From: Planctomycetota bacterium
Lineage (GTDB): Bacteria; Planctomycetota; B15-G4; SIAN01
Length of the DNA: 64,000 bases
Direction of reading: 5' to 3'
Assembly: GCA_028289345.1 (NCBI GenBank)
Contig: JANQQL010000020.1
Location: 186,001-250,000 of the forward strand
The position numbers and the translations under genes were made by a program. Shown here piece after piece: positions 44,540-53,020 of the stretch. Below the pieces are notes generated by a model, which worked only from the letters and a program-made list of their open reading frames with translations, did not search any database and was not told the origin of the DNA. Positions within the stretch are counted from its first letter, which is position 1. Every line of letters begins with the position of its first letter.

Positions 44540-45700
44540 ATGATTTCTTCCCAGGCACTCGAATGTGCGATTCCCGTTCCCGAAGGCCTCCCCCAAACGT
44601 CGAGATCGCCACGCACCCCGAACGCCTCCCCCTCGCAAGATCGCTTGCGCACCTGGATTCCCCGCAAGGTACTGCACTCTTGTCTGGCCTCCGTGTTCCT
44701 CCTCCCCACTTCCTGCACCCTTTCCGATCCGACCATCGACGCGGCCGATCAGGGAATCACGAGACCAGAACGAGAATCCATCCCCGAATCGCCGCCTCTT
44801 CTGGCTCGGCGATTCCACTTTCGTTACGCGGCGACGATTCCTACCCCACCTCCAGGAACGGAGGAGCTGCAAGTCTGGACGCCACTTCCCTTGGAAGATC
44901 CTGGCGTCCAACACGTTTCCAAATTGAAGGTGATGGTGAACGGACAGCCCGACGTCGCAGAGATTCACCGAGAAGACCTTTACGGCAACACCATGGCGTG
45001 GGTCCGCATCCCCGAGCCCGCGGCCGCGACGAAAGTGGAATGGACCGCGGAGATCACCCGCTATGAAGACACCGGCCAAGGCACTCTTCCGACCACTCCT
45101 CAGTTTCTCCAACCCAACCGCCTGGTTCCGGTCGACGGATCCGCTCGCAGCCAGGCGGAGAAACTCGGCCTGTTCGAAGAGCAAAGGGCTGAGGAAGACC
45201 GTGCCCGACAAGTCTTCTTGGACGTCCTGTCCACCATGGAGTACGACAAGAAGACTCCCGGTTACGGCACCGGAGATTTCGAACGCTCCCTCACCGTCTG
45301 CAAAGGCAACTGCACGGACTTCCACGCCCGCTTCATCGGCACCACTCGTGCCGCCGCCATCCCCGCCCGGTTCACCATGGGCATCCCCCTGAAACCCACT
45401 CCCCGGGGAAGATACAACAGCTACCACTGCTGGGCCCACTGGCTCGACCAAGGCTCTTGGAAACCCGTCGACATCTCCGAAGCCGACAAGATCGCCGACC
45501 AGAACCCCGAACAAGCCGCCCACTACTTCGGGCACCTCGACCCCCACCGAATCGCCCTCACCATCGGCCGAGACCTCACCCTCGAGCCCCCTCAATCCAG
45601 CCCCCCTCTCAACTACTTCGTCTTCCCCCACGCCGAAGCCGACGGCACCCCCATGGAACTGGACAAGTCCCTGTGGACCTTCGAATACCGGAATCTCTGA
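44540..45700 (+). CDS. Transglutaminase-like lipoprotein
   Basis: 386 residues from ATG with ggagtctcccg upstream. After about 38 polar residues a hydrophobic signal/lipobox (FLLPTSC) follows. The transglutaminase-like core has its probable triad: Cys in VCKGNCTDFHARF, His in YHCWAHWLDQG and Asp in WKPVDISEAD. An N-terminal beta domain (about 85-190) precedes it, as in secreted transglutaminase-like proteins. Catalysis could be peptidase or amidase rather than crosslinking. The long polar segment before the membrane anchor is unusual; a start closer to the hydrophobic segment could not be identified by ribosome site. Confidence 0.85.
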   Translation: MISSQALECAIPVPEGLPQTSRSPRTPNASPSQDRLRTWIPRKVLHSCLASVFLLPTSCTLSDPTIDAADQGITRPERESIPESPPLLARRFHFRYAATIPTPPPGTEELQVWTPLPLEDPGVQHVSKLKVMVNGQPDVAEIHREDLYGNTMAWVRIPEPAAATKVEWTAEITRYEDTGQGTLPTTPQFLQPNRLVPVDGSARSQAEKLGLFEEQRAEEDRARQVFLDVLSTMEYDKKTPGYGTGDFERSLTVCKGNCTDFHARFIGTTRAAAIPARFTMGIPLKPTPRGRYNSYHCWAHWLDQGSWKPVDISEADKIADQNPEQAAHYFGHLDPHRIALTIGRDLTLEPPQSSPPLNYFVFPHAEADGTPMELDKSLWTFEYRNL

Positions 45701-45716
45701 TCCCATCCACTGCTCC

Positions 45717-46212
45717 ATGAAAGCCGGCATGCACCGAGCCCTGCTGCTGTCCGCAATTGTCCTTGTCAGTCCAGCGGGGCCTGCCGGCGACCGCCCACGG
45801 AAGCACTGTGGTCCGTCGAGTTCGAAGTCGGCCTGAGTCGCGTCGCAGCGAACGGAGTCCGTGACCTGATCAAGGACAACGGAACGGCCGTCATGACTCC
45901 GTTCTTCTGGGGTGGACGAGAAGAAGTGCGATCCACAGAGGTCCCTTCTGTCACGCCCCGCCTTCTCGAGTGGTTTCGAGAATCAGACCTCGAGAAGCGA
46001 ACAACCGAAGACTTGAAGAACATCTCTGGGGATGGAGCCACAGACAGCCCCTCCAGGTCAATCACGTTGCACTTCTGCACTTCAAGCACGGTCGACAACA
46101 CCAAATCTCATCGCTCGCCGACGTACTCGAGGAGCCACTGGACTTCTGGGTGGCACAATCCCTGAGACAAGGGGCCGCGTGTGGAGCAAGCTGGATCTCG
46201 AAGGAAGACTGA
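45717..46212 (+). pseudogene. Frameshifted remnant of a secreted-protein gene
   Basis: Three consecutive stretches in different frames look like pieces of one protein. Frame one (45717-about 45790) encodes a clear signal peptide (MKAGMHRALLLSAIVLVSPA). A second frame (about 45795-46040) continues with PTEALWSVEFEVGLSRVAAN and later TPRLLEWFRESDLEKR. A third (about 46040-46212) gives VALLHFKHGRQHQISSLADV and LEEPLDFWVAQSLRQ, then a stop. At least two shifts are needed. Either the gene is decaying or the sequence has indels. The family is not recognised. Confidence 0.45.
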
Positions 46213-46270
46213 AACCGACACTGGACCGCGGAGCCCCTGCGCGAAGACCAGTAATCCCGCCAAAGACATC

Positions 46271-46526
46271 GTTGCGTACACAAACCAACGTCAATCGCCC
46301 ACCCAGTCCGTGCGTCCTCGAACTCGCCCACCAGGGACCAGGGGAGCCGAAGGGGTTGCCATGTTGCGGAGAGGACATGTCGCAGGGGCACGAGTCCACC
46401 CCGAGCGCCCACTCAAATGCGAAGGTGCCCCGGAGACTTGAGCGAAGCCCAACCGTCCATCAACGAAAAAAGGGCGGAGCGGGTCCTCGGAGTGCATGGC
46501 AACCCCTTCAGCGACCAGCTCCCCGG
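46271..46526. repeat. Direct repeat copy 1 (with inner inverted repeat)
   Basis: About 255 bp repeated at 46677-46931, offset 406 bp, with long identical blocks (for example ccgtccatcaacgaaaaa and gtcctcggagtgcatggc). Inside is a pair of 18-base inverted repeats, 46346-46363 and 46495-46512, with one mismatch. No gene needed to explain it. Short frames on both strands are probably incidental. Confidence 0.75.
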
Positions 46527-46676
46527 CCCGCCCCCGCTTGGCAACCAACGAAATCCTCAGTTCCTCAACTCAGTTCCCAAACGAATGGACGGCAGGCCAC
46601 AACAAACCGCAATCCTCGCCCGCCGATCAACGAAGGACCGGCCTGACCAACCCAATGATTGATCACCCAGAACAGC

Positions 46677-46931
46677 ATTGCGTACGCAAGCCAACCAAAG
46701 TTGCCAATGTCTGCCCGTGCGTCCTCGAACTCGCTCATCAGGGACCAGGGGAGCCGAAGGGGTTGCCATGTTGCGAGGAGGACATGCCGGAGGGGCGCGA
46801 CTTCAATCCGGACGGCCAATCACCAGCGTTGGCGCCCCGGAGGTTTGAGCGAAGCTCAACCGTCCATCAACGAAAAAGGGCGGAGCGGGTCCTCGGAGTG
46901 CATGGCAACCCCTTCGGCGACCAGCTCCCCC
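46677..46931. repeat. Direct repeat copy 2 (with inner inverted repeat)
   Basis: Second copy of the same element. Its inverted repeats, gccgaaggggttgccatg at 46753-46770 and catggcaaccccttcggc at 46901-46918, are exact reverse complements 130 bases apart. The unit between them (166 bp) resembles a small non-autonomous mobile element or a large structured RNA. The copies end about 10 bp before the tag stop codon. Confidence 0.75.
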
Positions 46932-46939
46932 TCCCGCCA

Positions 46940-47539
46940 TCACTCCCCAACCCAAGCCCGATCACAGCACTCCCGATAGCGATCACAATCCACCAAGTGG
47001 TCATTCACCATCCCACAAGCCTGCATGAACGCGTAGCAAATCGTGGATCCGACAAACCGAAATCCCCGTCGCTTCAACTCCTTGCTCATTCGATCCGAAA
47101 CCGGCGTTTTCGCCGGCACCTGTTTCATCGTCTTCCAACGGTTGATCCGGGTCTCCCCACCGGCGAGATCCCAAAGGCCGCGGGCAAACGAGCCCTCTTC
47201 GTCTTTCCAGCGCAGCAGCGCACGAGCATTCGACACCGTGGACTCGACCTTCAGCCGGTTGCGAACAATGCCCGGGTCCTTCAGCAGTCGCTCCACCTTG
47301 CGGCGATCGAATCGAGCCACCTTCTTCGGGTCAAAGTTCGCAAACACCCGGCGATAGTGGGCTCGCTTCTTCAAGATCGTGATCCAGCTCAACCCCGCCT
47401 GGGCTCCCTCCAGCGTGAGCATCTCGAACAGCTTGCGCTCGCCGCGAACGGGAATCCCCCATTCCTTGTCGTGATATCGCTGATAGTCCCGGTCGTCGCC
47501 AGCCCAGTCACAACGTCGCACTTTGCCGGCAACACTCAT
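46940..47539 (-). CDS. tag: 3-methyladenine DNA glycosylase I
   Basis: 199 residues. Matches Tag closely: CDWAGDD near the start, KEWGIPVRGERKLFEMLTLE, GAQAGLSWITILKKR, and TICYAFMQACGMVNDHLVDC at the end. The zinc-binding set (Cys near the start, His in YHDKEWG, His and Cys in NDHLVDC) is intact. It excises 3-methyladenine from DNA. Its ATG overlaps the ogt stop by ATGA, so it is the last gene of the alkylation-repair operon. Confidence 0.95.
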   Translation of the reverse strand: MSVAGKVRRCDWAGDDRDYQRYHDKEWGIPVRGERKLFEMLTLEGAQAGLSWITILKKRAHYRRVFANFDPKKVARFDRRKVERLLKDPGIVRNRLKVESTVSNARALLRWKDEEGSFARGLWDLAGGETRINRWKTMKQVPAKTPVSDRMSKELKRRGFRFVGSTICYAFMQACGMVNDHLVDCDRYRECCDRAWVGE

Positions 47540-48048
47540 CCGCGAGCCCCGATCTGGGTGCTGAACAAGTCGGGAGGCAGCACTCCCTCGAGACGCAGCA
47601 GTCGCTCCTTGGTCGGCAGACCTCCGCCGAACCCAGTGAGGTTGCCGTTGGCGCCGATCACTCGGTGGCACGGCACCACGATCGAAAGGGGGTTCTTTCC
47701 GTTCGCCGCCCCGACGGCTCGGGAAGCCGTGGGTTGTCCGATGCGCTTGGCCAATTCACCGTAGCTGATCGTCGTCCCCCAAGGGATCTTGCGAAGCTGC
47801 AGCCAGACTTTCTTCTGAAACGGGGTTCCCCGAGGATCCAGAGGCAAGTCGAACTTCTTCCGTGCCCCGGTGAAGTACTCGTGGAGCTGCTCGACGGCTC
47901 GCTCCAACACGGGATGGCTCGACGATCTCTTCGGGGGCTCGACCTGTCCCGGAAAGTGGATCGCTACCAGCTGATCTTCCACCGCATCCAGACACAGGAT
48001 CCCCACCGGGCTCTTCCATTTCTTGCGATCGATGGATTCGAGACTCAT
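47536..48048 (-). CDS. ogt: Methylated-DNA-protein-cysteine methyltransferase
   Basis: 170 residues; aggggaagcgc before ATG. The alkyl-acceptor motif VVPCHRVI and the helix-turn-helix (TISYGELAKRIGQPTASRAVGAANG) are complete, with the final GGLPTKERLLRLEG. It repairs O6-methylguanine in a one-shot transfer to its own Cys. Start overlaps the Ada-AlkA stop (ATGA). Confidence 0.95.
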   Translation of the reverse strand: MSLESIDRKKWKSPVGILCLDAVEDQLVAIHFPGQVEPPKRSSSHPVLERAVEQLHEYFTGARKKFDLPLDPRGTPFQKKVWLQLRKIPWGTTISYGELAKRIGQPTASRAVGAANGKNPLSIVVPCHRVIGANGNLTGFGGGLPTKERLLRLEGVLPPDLFSTQIGARG

Positions 48049-49505
48049 GCGCTTCCCCTCTTCGAGTCTTTGGCGATGGAGTCCACCGCCGGGGTTTGGT
48101 GCCAAAGTGTGATCGCCGCATACGAGCGCCAAGGTTTCCAGGACTCGGCCACGCTTTCCACCGCTCTCACACTGGGTCGTGCGCCGTCGATCGCCAGGGC
48201 CTTGCGAATTCCAAGGTCCGCGGCGGGTAGCGCGTCGGGATCCCCCAACCGCATGGCGATGCAATCGGCCGTCCAGGGACCGAGTCCGGGGATCGCCAGA
48301 AGCTCTTTGCGTAGGTTCGGATTTCCGGCATCCAGAAGCACATCTCCGGAAGAAACCGCTCGGGCGAACGCTTGAAGGGCGTTCTTTCGCGCCACCGGCA
48401 TGGGCGGCAGAACCGAAGCATTCGCCACCTCCGACGCCTCGGGAAACAAGCGCCAGCCCGCGCCTTCGGGGAAGGGCGTGCCGAGCATTGCCACCAGGGT
48501 CCCGGTCAGCGTGGTCGCCGCCGCCACGCTGATCTGCTGGCCCAGAAACACCCGCACCGCGGTTTCCCAGACATCGAAGGCTCCAGGAACACGCAGTCCA
48601 GGAATGGCGCGAACTGTCGCCCCCAGAATCGGATCGAGTCGCCAATGTTCCTCGCGAATCTCGGGGGAGCAGTCCAGATCGAACATTCGCCGGAGCCGCT
48701 CCGCAATCCTCATCAAGGAAACCTCAGGAAGCCGAGGGAATCGAACGCGGATGTCCTTTCGCTCGTCGTCGTGATCCACGTCGAACCGGAATGGAACGCC
48801 CTCGATCGAAGCAACGCGGGAGTAGACCTCGCCCTTCCAGGCTTCCACGCCAGGAATGGCTCGTGGGCGCAGGAAGTCCGCGATCACCCCCCAGGGCAAC
48901 GGAGGGCGGTAGGAGAGTCGCAACTCGAGCGGACGCTCCATGGTTCCACTCCGCGAACGTCGTTGGCGTAGTACCGAAGGCGGATCTCCAAAAGCTTGCT
49001 TGACCGCAAAGTTGAAGCGCCGGATGCTGGAGAACCCAGAATTCGCCGCAATCTGGGTCATGGTGAGCCGGGTTTCGTCGATCAAGCGTCGCGCGAAGTG
49101 CACCCGGCGAGTCTGCGCAACCGCCGCCGGAGTGGCGCCCACGTGCTCGCGAAACAAGCGCCGCAGGTGTCGGCTCCCGACGCCCAGAAAGGCGGCCAGC
49201 TCCTCCACAGAGCCCTCATCCAACACCCCGGAATGGATCAATCGCAACGCCTGTTCGACCACGCCGGGAAGATCCCGCCAAGGCGGAGACCGCTCGGGTC
49301 GGCAGCGCCGGCAGGCCCGAAAGCCGGCTCGTTCTGCCGCGGCGGCGCTGGGCAAGAAACGAACGTTCTCCAGCCTCGGCGTCCGCGCCGGGCAAACCGG
49401 GCGACAGTAGATTCCGGTGGTGACGACGGCGGTGAAAAAGCGCCCGTCGTAGCGGCGATCCTTCGAGCGAATGGCCCGATAGCAGGCTTGTCGATCCAGC
49501 TCCAT
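48045..49505 (-). CDS. Ada-type regulator / AlkA glycosylase fusion
   Basis: 486 residues. N-terminal Ada zinc domain with four Cys (GIYCRPVCPAR and FRACRRCRPE), which senses methylphosphotriesters; AraC-type helix-turn-helix (about 85-185, GVGSRHLRRLFREHVGATP and AANSGFSSIRRFNF); AlkA N-terminal domain; HhH-GPD glycosylase with hairpin and catalytic Asp (AIPGLGPWTADCIAMRLGD, PAADLGIRK). So one protein both senses alkylation damage, activates transcription and removes 3-methylpurines. First gene of the coupled repair trio with ogt and tag. The ATG of MELDRQAC was chosen over a TTG three codons upstream. Confidence 0.95.
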   Translation of the reverse strand: MELDRQACYRAIRSKDRRYDGRFFTAVVTTGIYCRPVCPARTPRLENVRFLPSAAAAERAGFRACRRCRPERSPPWRDLPGVVEQALRLIHSGVLDEGSVEELAAFLGVGSRHLRRLFREHVGATPAAVAQTRRVHFARRLIDETRLTMTQIAANSGFSSIRRFNFAVKQAFGDPPSVLRQRRSRSGTMERPLELRLSYRPPLPWGVIADFLRPRAIPGVEAWKGEVYSRVASIEGVPFRFDVDHDDERKDIRVRFPRLPEVSLMRIAERLRRMFDLDCSPEIREEHWRLDPILGATVRAIPGLRVPGAFDVWETAVRVFLGQQISVAAATTLTGTLVAMLGTPFPEGAGWRLFPEASEVANASVLPPMPVARKNALQAFARAVSSGDVLLDAGNPNLRKELLAIPGLGPWTADCIAMRLGDPDALPAADLGIRKALAIDGARPSVRAVESVAESWKPWRSYAAITLWHQTPAVDSIAKDSKRGSA

Positions 49506-49583
49506 GGGGACCAACCATATCCCCCGCTCCCCAGGGAAGCTGGCCGTTTTCGGACCTGGACCTCGGATTCTTGAGAAGCGCTG

Positions 49584-50018
49584 TCAGCGCCGCGGAATGA
49601 GCCTCTTCTTCATGAAACAGCGCTGGAAACCGGGCGGGTATTCGTCGAGTTCCCCGAAGATTCGGTAACCATGGCTTTCGTAAAAGTCCCGTGCTTGGAA
49701 GTTGAACGTATCCAAGTGGGCGAACCGGCACCCCTTCTTCCAGGCTTCTTTCTCAAGAGACTTCACCAGCTTCGATCCAAGCCCTTCCCCCCGGTGTCGC
49801 GGATCGACCCAGAGCAGGGAAACGTACAGCCAATTCCAGTTCACCAAACCGGAGATTCCACCCACCACTTCGGCGAACTGATCCCGAGCAAACACGCCAA
49901 GCTTTTGAAATCCGGGTAGCTCGGTGAAGGGAAGAGCGTGTTCGCTCAGACCCCGTTCCAGTACGGCGAGGTCTTCCACCGCGGGTTCTGGCTCGATGGT
50001 CAACGTCACGTCTTGCAT
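49584..50018 (-). CDS. GNAT-family acetyltransferase
   Basis: 144 residues; ggagcaattgtc before ATG. The acetyl-CoA pyrophosphate loop is clear (VDPRHRGEGLGSKLV), followed by CRFAHLDTFNFQARDFYESHGY, the typical last helix and strand. The small size and the tail CFMKKRL resemble the type that acetylates small metabolites or ribosomal N-termini. It overlaps the lipoprotein gene upstream by 13 bp and precedes the Ada-AlkA gene by 79 bp. Confidence 0.9.
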   Translation of the reverse strand: MQDVTLTIEPEPAVEDLAVLERGLSEHALPFTELPGFQKLGVFARDQFAEVVGGISGLVNWNWLYVSLLWVDPRHRGEGLGSKLVKSLEKEAWKKGCRFAHLDTFNFQARDFYESHGYRIFGELDEYPPGFQRCFMKKRLIPRR

Positions 50019-50665
50019 GACAATTGCTCCGTGGGCACTCGTTCCGAAAAACCCTCGCGTCGCGGGCGAAGTCGGTCAAGGGCCTGGGATACCGTGGAAG
50101 AAGGGGGTTGCTCCAAATCCTCTTCCGGACGAACTCGATCCCCGAGAATGTCCCAGGCAAACAAACCAGTGACGAAGTCAGCGAATTCGACCACATTGAC
50201 CCCGGCAGAGAGGCCGAGCACCAACAAGTGCACCCCCACTTCGATGCGCCCGGGACGGGTGATCGCATTGCCACGCAAGTCCAGCTCGGTCATTTCGACG
50301 ACCCAGAGTTTGCCGTGGTAGTAGTCTTGGCGGGTGCCGCGACGGGTCGCCGGATCCTCGGTCCGCTCTTCGCGCGGAGCTTTGTTCCGTACCCATCGTT
50401 CTTGCACGCCGAACAAGATTCCCGCTCCCCATTGGTGCCAACGGTGAGCATAGTGGTAGTCGGTGCCGACGTAGGTGGATCGGTGCAAGTAGCCGGTCTG
50501 CGACCCGGCTCCCAGCGCGTTCCAATGCAAACTGAAACCGGCACGATCCGAGACACCGGCTCCCAAATGGAACACCTGGCCGAAATCACGGCCGACATCA
50601 CGCACGTAAGTGCAACCGGGGAGAGCGCTCACCGTGATCAACAACCAAAGGAATCGCAGGTTCAT
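50006..50665 (-). CDS. Hypothetical lipoprotein
   Basis: 219 residues. Lipobox ALPGC after a 17-residue signal. The body resembles small Trp/His/Tyr-rich envelope proteins (HLGAGVSDRAGFSLHWNALG, STYVGTDYHYAHRWHQWGAG) with a hydrophobic stretch near residue 150 (VGVHLLVLGLSAGVNVVEFADF) that could be a membrane helix. Family not recognised. It lies between the DUF218 gene and an acetyltransferase gene it overlaps. Confidence 0.7.
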   Translation of the reverse strand: MNLRFLWLLITVSALPGCTYVRDVGRDFGQVFHLGAGVSDRAGFSLHWNALGAGSQTGYLHRSTYVGTDYHYAHRWHQWGAGILFGVQERWVRNKAPREERTEDPATRRGTRQDYYHGKLWVVEMTELDLRGNAITRPGRIEVGVHLLVLGLSAGVNVVEFADFVTGLFAWDILGDRVRPEEDLEQPPSSTVSQALDRLRPRREGFSERVPTEQLSCKT

Positions 50666-50697
50666 TCGTTCCGTCGCCTCCCGAATGTCGGGACAAT

Positions 50698-51354
50698 TTA
50701 CCATGGCAGTGGGTAGCCCTGATAGCACTTGCGGACGCGTTGGCGTGATCCATGAGGGTCACGCCTCTGGATGAGCGCTCGCACGTCCTTCCTGCGAAAG
50801 TAGTCCTCCAGCCCATTCTTCAGCGATCGAACGTAGTCCTCCTCCTTGCCCAGGGCGGCTGCCCGGGCCTGCCCGACCAGGTCGCCCTCGGCCTCGAAAT
50901 TCCACGGGGGTCGGCACTCAGGAAGCGATGGCCAACCATGGATGGCCTCTCCCGCGGCGAGGAAGCGGCGACGCTTGAACTCCCAGGACACGATGGAAAC
51001 CGACTCCGGATACGCACCGAATTCTTGATGGTATCGGTAGAGACTCAGGAGCAGGTTCTCCACCGACGTGAGTGCAAACTCCTCGAGCAGGACCGTCGTG
51101 TCGACCCGCCAGCCCAAGTGCTCGGCCCACTGTCGATAGGAGCGACTCTCGGAACAGTCGAGGGGTTTGGTCGGCCCGCCCGACAAGACCAGGCACGAGT
51201 CCGAGCGTTGTTCGGCAAGATCCAAGGCGCGGCGAAGTTGAGCCTGATACACCGGACGATCTTCCGGGTGCTCGCTGTCCAGAACATCGTTGCCGATGTC
51301 GTACACACCGTGGCAACCAAGCACCACGAGCTGACCGCGAGGCAACGTCGTCAT
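50698..51354 (-). CDS. DUF218 (YdcF/SanA-like) protein
   Basis: 218 residues; ggaggactgcc before ATG. The start QLVVLGCHGVYDIGND and LVLSGGPTKPLDCSESRSY match the DUF218 Rossmann-like core. Unlike YdcF or SanA it has no membrane segment, so it is cytoplasmic. Related proteins bind SAM or act on cell-envelope precursors; the reaction is unsettled. It starts 17 bp after the PQQ-like gene stop. Confidence 0.78.
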   Translation of the reverse strand: MTTLPRGQLVVLGCHGVYDIGNDVLDSEHPEDRPVYQAQLRRALDLAEQRSDSCLVLSGGPTKPLDCSESRSYRQWAEHLGWRVDTTVLLEEFALTSVENLLLSLYRYHQEFGAYPESVSIVSWEFKRRRFLAAGEAIHGWPSLPECRPPWNFEAEGDLVGQARAAALGKEEDYVRSLKNGLEDYFRRKDVRALIQRRDPHGSRQRVRKCYQGYPLPW

Positions 51355-51370
51355 GGCAGTCCTCCAGGGT

Positions 51371-52720
51371 TCACTTGACATCGGACTCTTTGGACAAGCA
51401 ATAGAGGAACTGCTCGCCCCGCAAGAAGAGATCCGGGCCGCTCAGAGCGGGAGTCGCGCTGAAGCTGTCCTCGAGTTGGTTCGTCGCCAAGACTTCGACA
51501 GATGGGTCATCCGCGACGATCACCGTGGTGCCGTCGCGATCGACGAAGTAGATCCGCCCCGCCGCACTGACCGGGGACGCATAGACCTCCCCGATTCCTC
51601 TCAATCGGAACGGCCCCGTAGGCTCATCGCCGCTGTCGGGGTCGACTCGGGTCAGCACCCCTTGATAGTGGTTCAAGAAATACAGTGCCTCCTCCGTCAA
51701 CAAGGGGGACGGCACGTACGGGGTCCGCTGGCGCCGACTCCAGACCACTCGATCCGTGCTGGTCACCTCGCCGCGCGCTCCCGGCCAACGGATGGCCAGC
51801 ATGGCGCGTTTCTCGTAGCTGCTCCCAATGAACACCAGGTCGCCGTTGGCGACCGGGGTGGCAACCACGTTGTGGGACAACCCACCGCACTGCCATTGCT
51901 CCTCCCCACTTTCCAGCAAGTAGCCGCGCACTCGATTGGTGCCTGCGACGATGACCTGGGCCGTCTCCTCACTCTGGACAATCAGCGGCGAACTCCATGA
52001 CGTCACCTCCTCCCGCAGGACTTTCCAGCGAGTCTCGCCGGTCACTTTGTCGAGAGCGATCAAGAACGACTGGGCTTCGTGATCCCAGTTCAGGATGACC
52101 AAGTCGGACGCGAGCGCCAACGAACTGCCTTCTCCGTGTCCATGCTTGGTTTTCATGGTCCCGAGGTCCCGTTGCCAAACCAACTCGCCGTCGCGAGTCA
52201 GGCAGTGAACTCCATACGAGCCAAAGGAGGCAAACACATGCTTGCCATCCGTCCAGGGGGAGGGCGAAGCGAGGGTGGCGCTGACGTGTCCGCCTTCATG
52301 GGGCAGGGCTTCGCGAACGTCGGTCTGCCACACGATCTCCCCGGATTCGCGGTCGACGGCCAGAACCACGAACCGATGGCGCTGACTGACCAGCACGTTG
52401 TCGTGTGCTCCGGGAGCCGTTTCGGGAATCGGCTCGAAACGAGGTCCGTGGGGAATGGAGGTCGTGACATACACGCGATCTCCCCACACCACCGGAGAGG
52501 AATGACCGCGACCCGGGAGCCGGGTCTTCCAGCGCACGTTCTGGTTCTCGCTCCAACGCAGCGGAGGATCGGCCGTCGTCGACGCTCCGGTGCCAAGCGG
52601 TCCCCGCCAGCTGGGCCACTCGCTTTCCGATGCCCCTGCGGAACCGATGAGGCAGACAAAGGCCAGCAGGGCGAAAGGTCGAACGGGGACTCTTCCACGA
52701 CGACGGAACCCGGCACTCAT
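51371..52720 (-). CDS. Secreted PQQ-like beta-propeller protein
   Basis: 449 residues; aaggaaggga before ATG. Signal peptide (ALLAFVCLIGSAGAS), then WPSWRGPLGTGAS, the usual opening of the PQQ-like/pyrrolo-quinoline repeat group. At least six blades follow, each with a V-V-D-x-x-T/S-G-E-x-x-W type unit (LAVDRESGEIVWQTDV, CLTRDGELVWQRDLG, LDKVTGETRWKVL, LLESGEEQWQCGG). No quinone-binding Asp/Glu set could be confirmed, so enzymatic activity is doubtful. The signal peptide decides the start; a much longer frame on this strand upstream runs antisense to the peptidase gene and is not coding. Confidence 0.85.
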   Translation of the reverse strand: MSAGFRRRGRVPVRPFALLAFVCLIGSAGASESEWPSWRGPLGTGASTTADPPLRWSENQNVRWKTRLPGRGHSSPVVWGDRVYVTTSIPHGPRFEPIPETAPGAHDNVLVSQRHRFVVLAVDRESGEIVWQTDVREALPHEGGHVSATLASPSPWTDGKHVFASFGSYGVHCLTRDGELVWQRDLGTMKTKHGHGEGSSLALASDLVILNWDHEAQSFLIALDKVTGETRWKVLREEVTSWSSPLIVQSEETAQVIVAGTNRVRGYLLESGEEQWQCGGLSHNVVATPVANGDLVFIGSSYEKRAMLAIRWPGARGEVTSTDRVVWSRRQRTPYVPSPLLTEEALYFLNHYQGVLTRVDPDSGDEPTGPFRLRGIGEVYASPVSAAGRIYFVDRDGTTVIVADDPSVEVLATNQLEDSFSATPALSGPDLFLRGEQFLYCLSKESDVK

Positions 52721-53020
52721 TCCCTTCCTTTCTACGAGTGGTCTCGTCCTGCCCGAACGGCTCCGATCATTGTCGCCCCGGCCGGATCCACCGCCGGCAG
52801 GAAAGCTCGGCGAGGACAACTCAGTGTGGGCCAGGACCGGCTGGTTTCGATCGCCCGCGCGGTCACACGGCGCGGAAGAAGCGCAGCATCCCCCAGTAGA
52901 GAGGAGCACCGGGCCCGGGTACTTTGCTCGCGGCGGACTTTTCAAAGATTTCGCGGCAGCTCGACGAACTGCCCTGGAGATCCCCTGATCTTTCAAGCGA
53001 GGAAGGACATCGTCCCGATC
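52721..53020. other. Divergent non-coding region
   Basis: 300 bp between the divergent PQQ-like and oligopeptidase genes; no gene found. It must carry both promoters, but I see no convincing sigma box. Confidence 0.4.

Noticed and set aside
46291..46819. Several short open frames on both strands within the two repeat copies.
   Set aside because: They change across copies, lack ribosome sites and are better explained by the repeated non-coding element.
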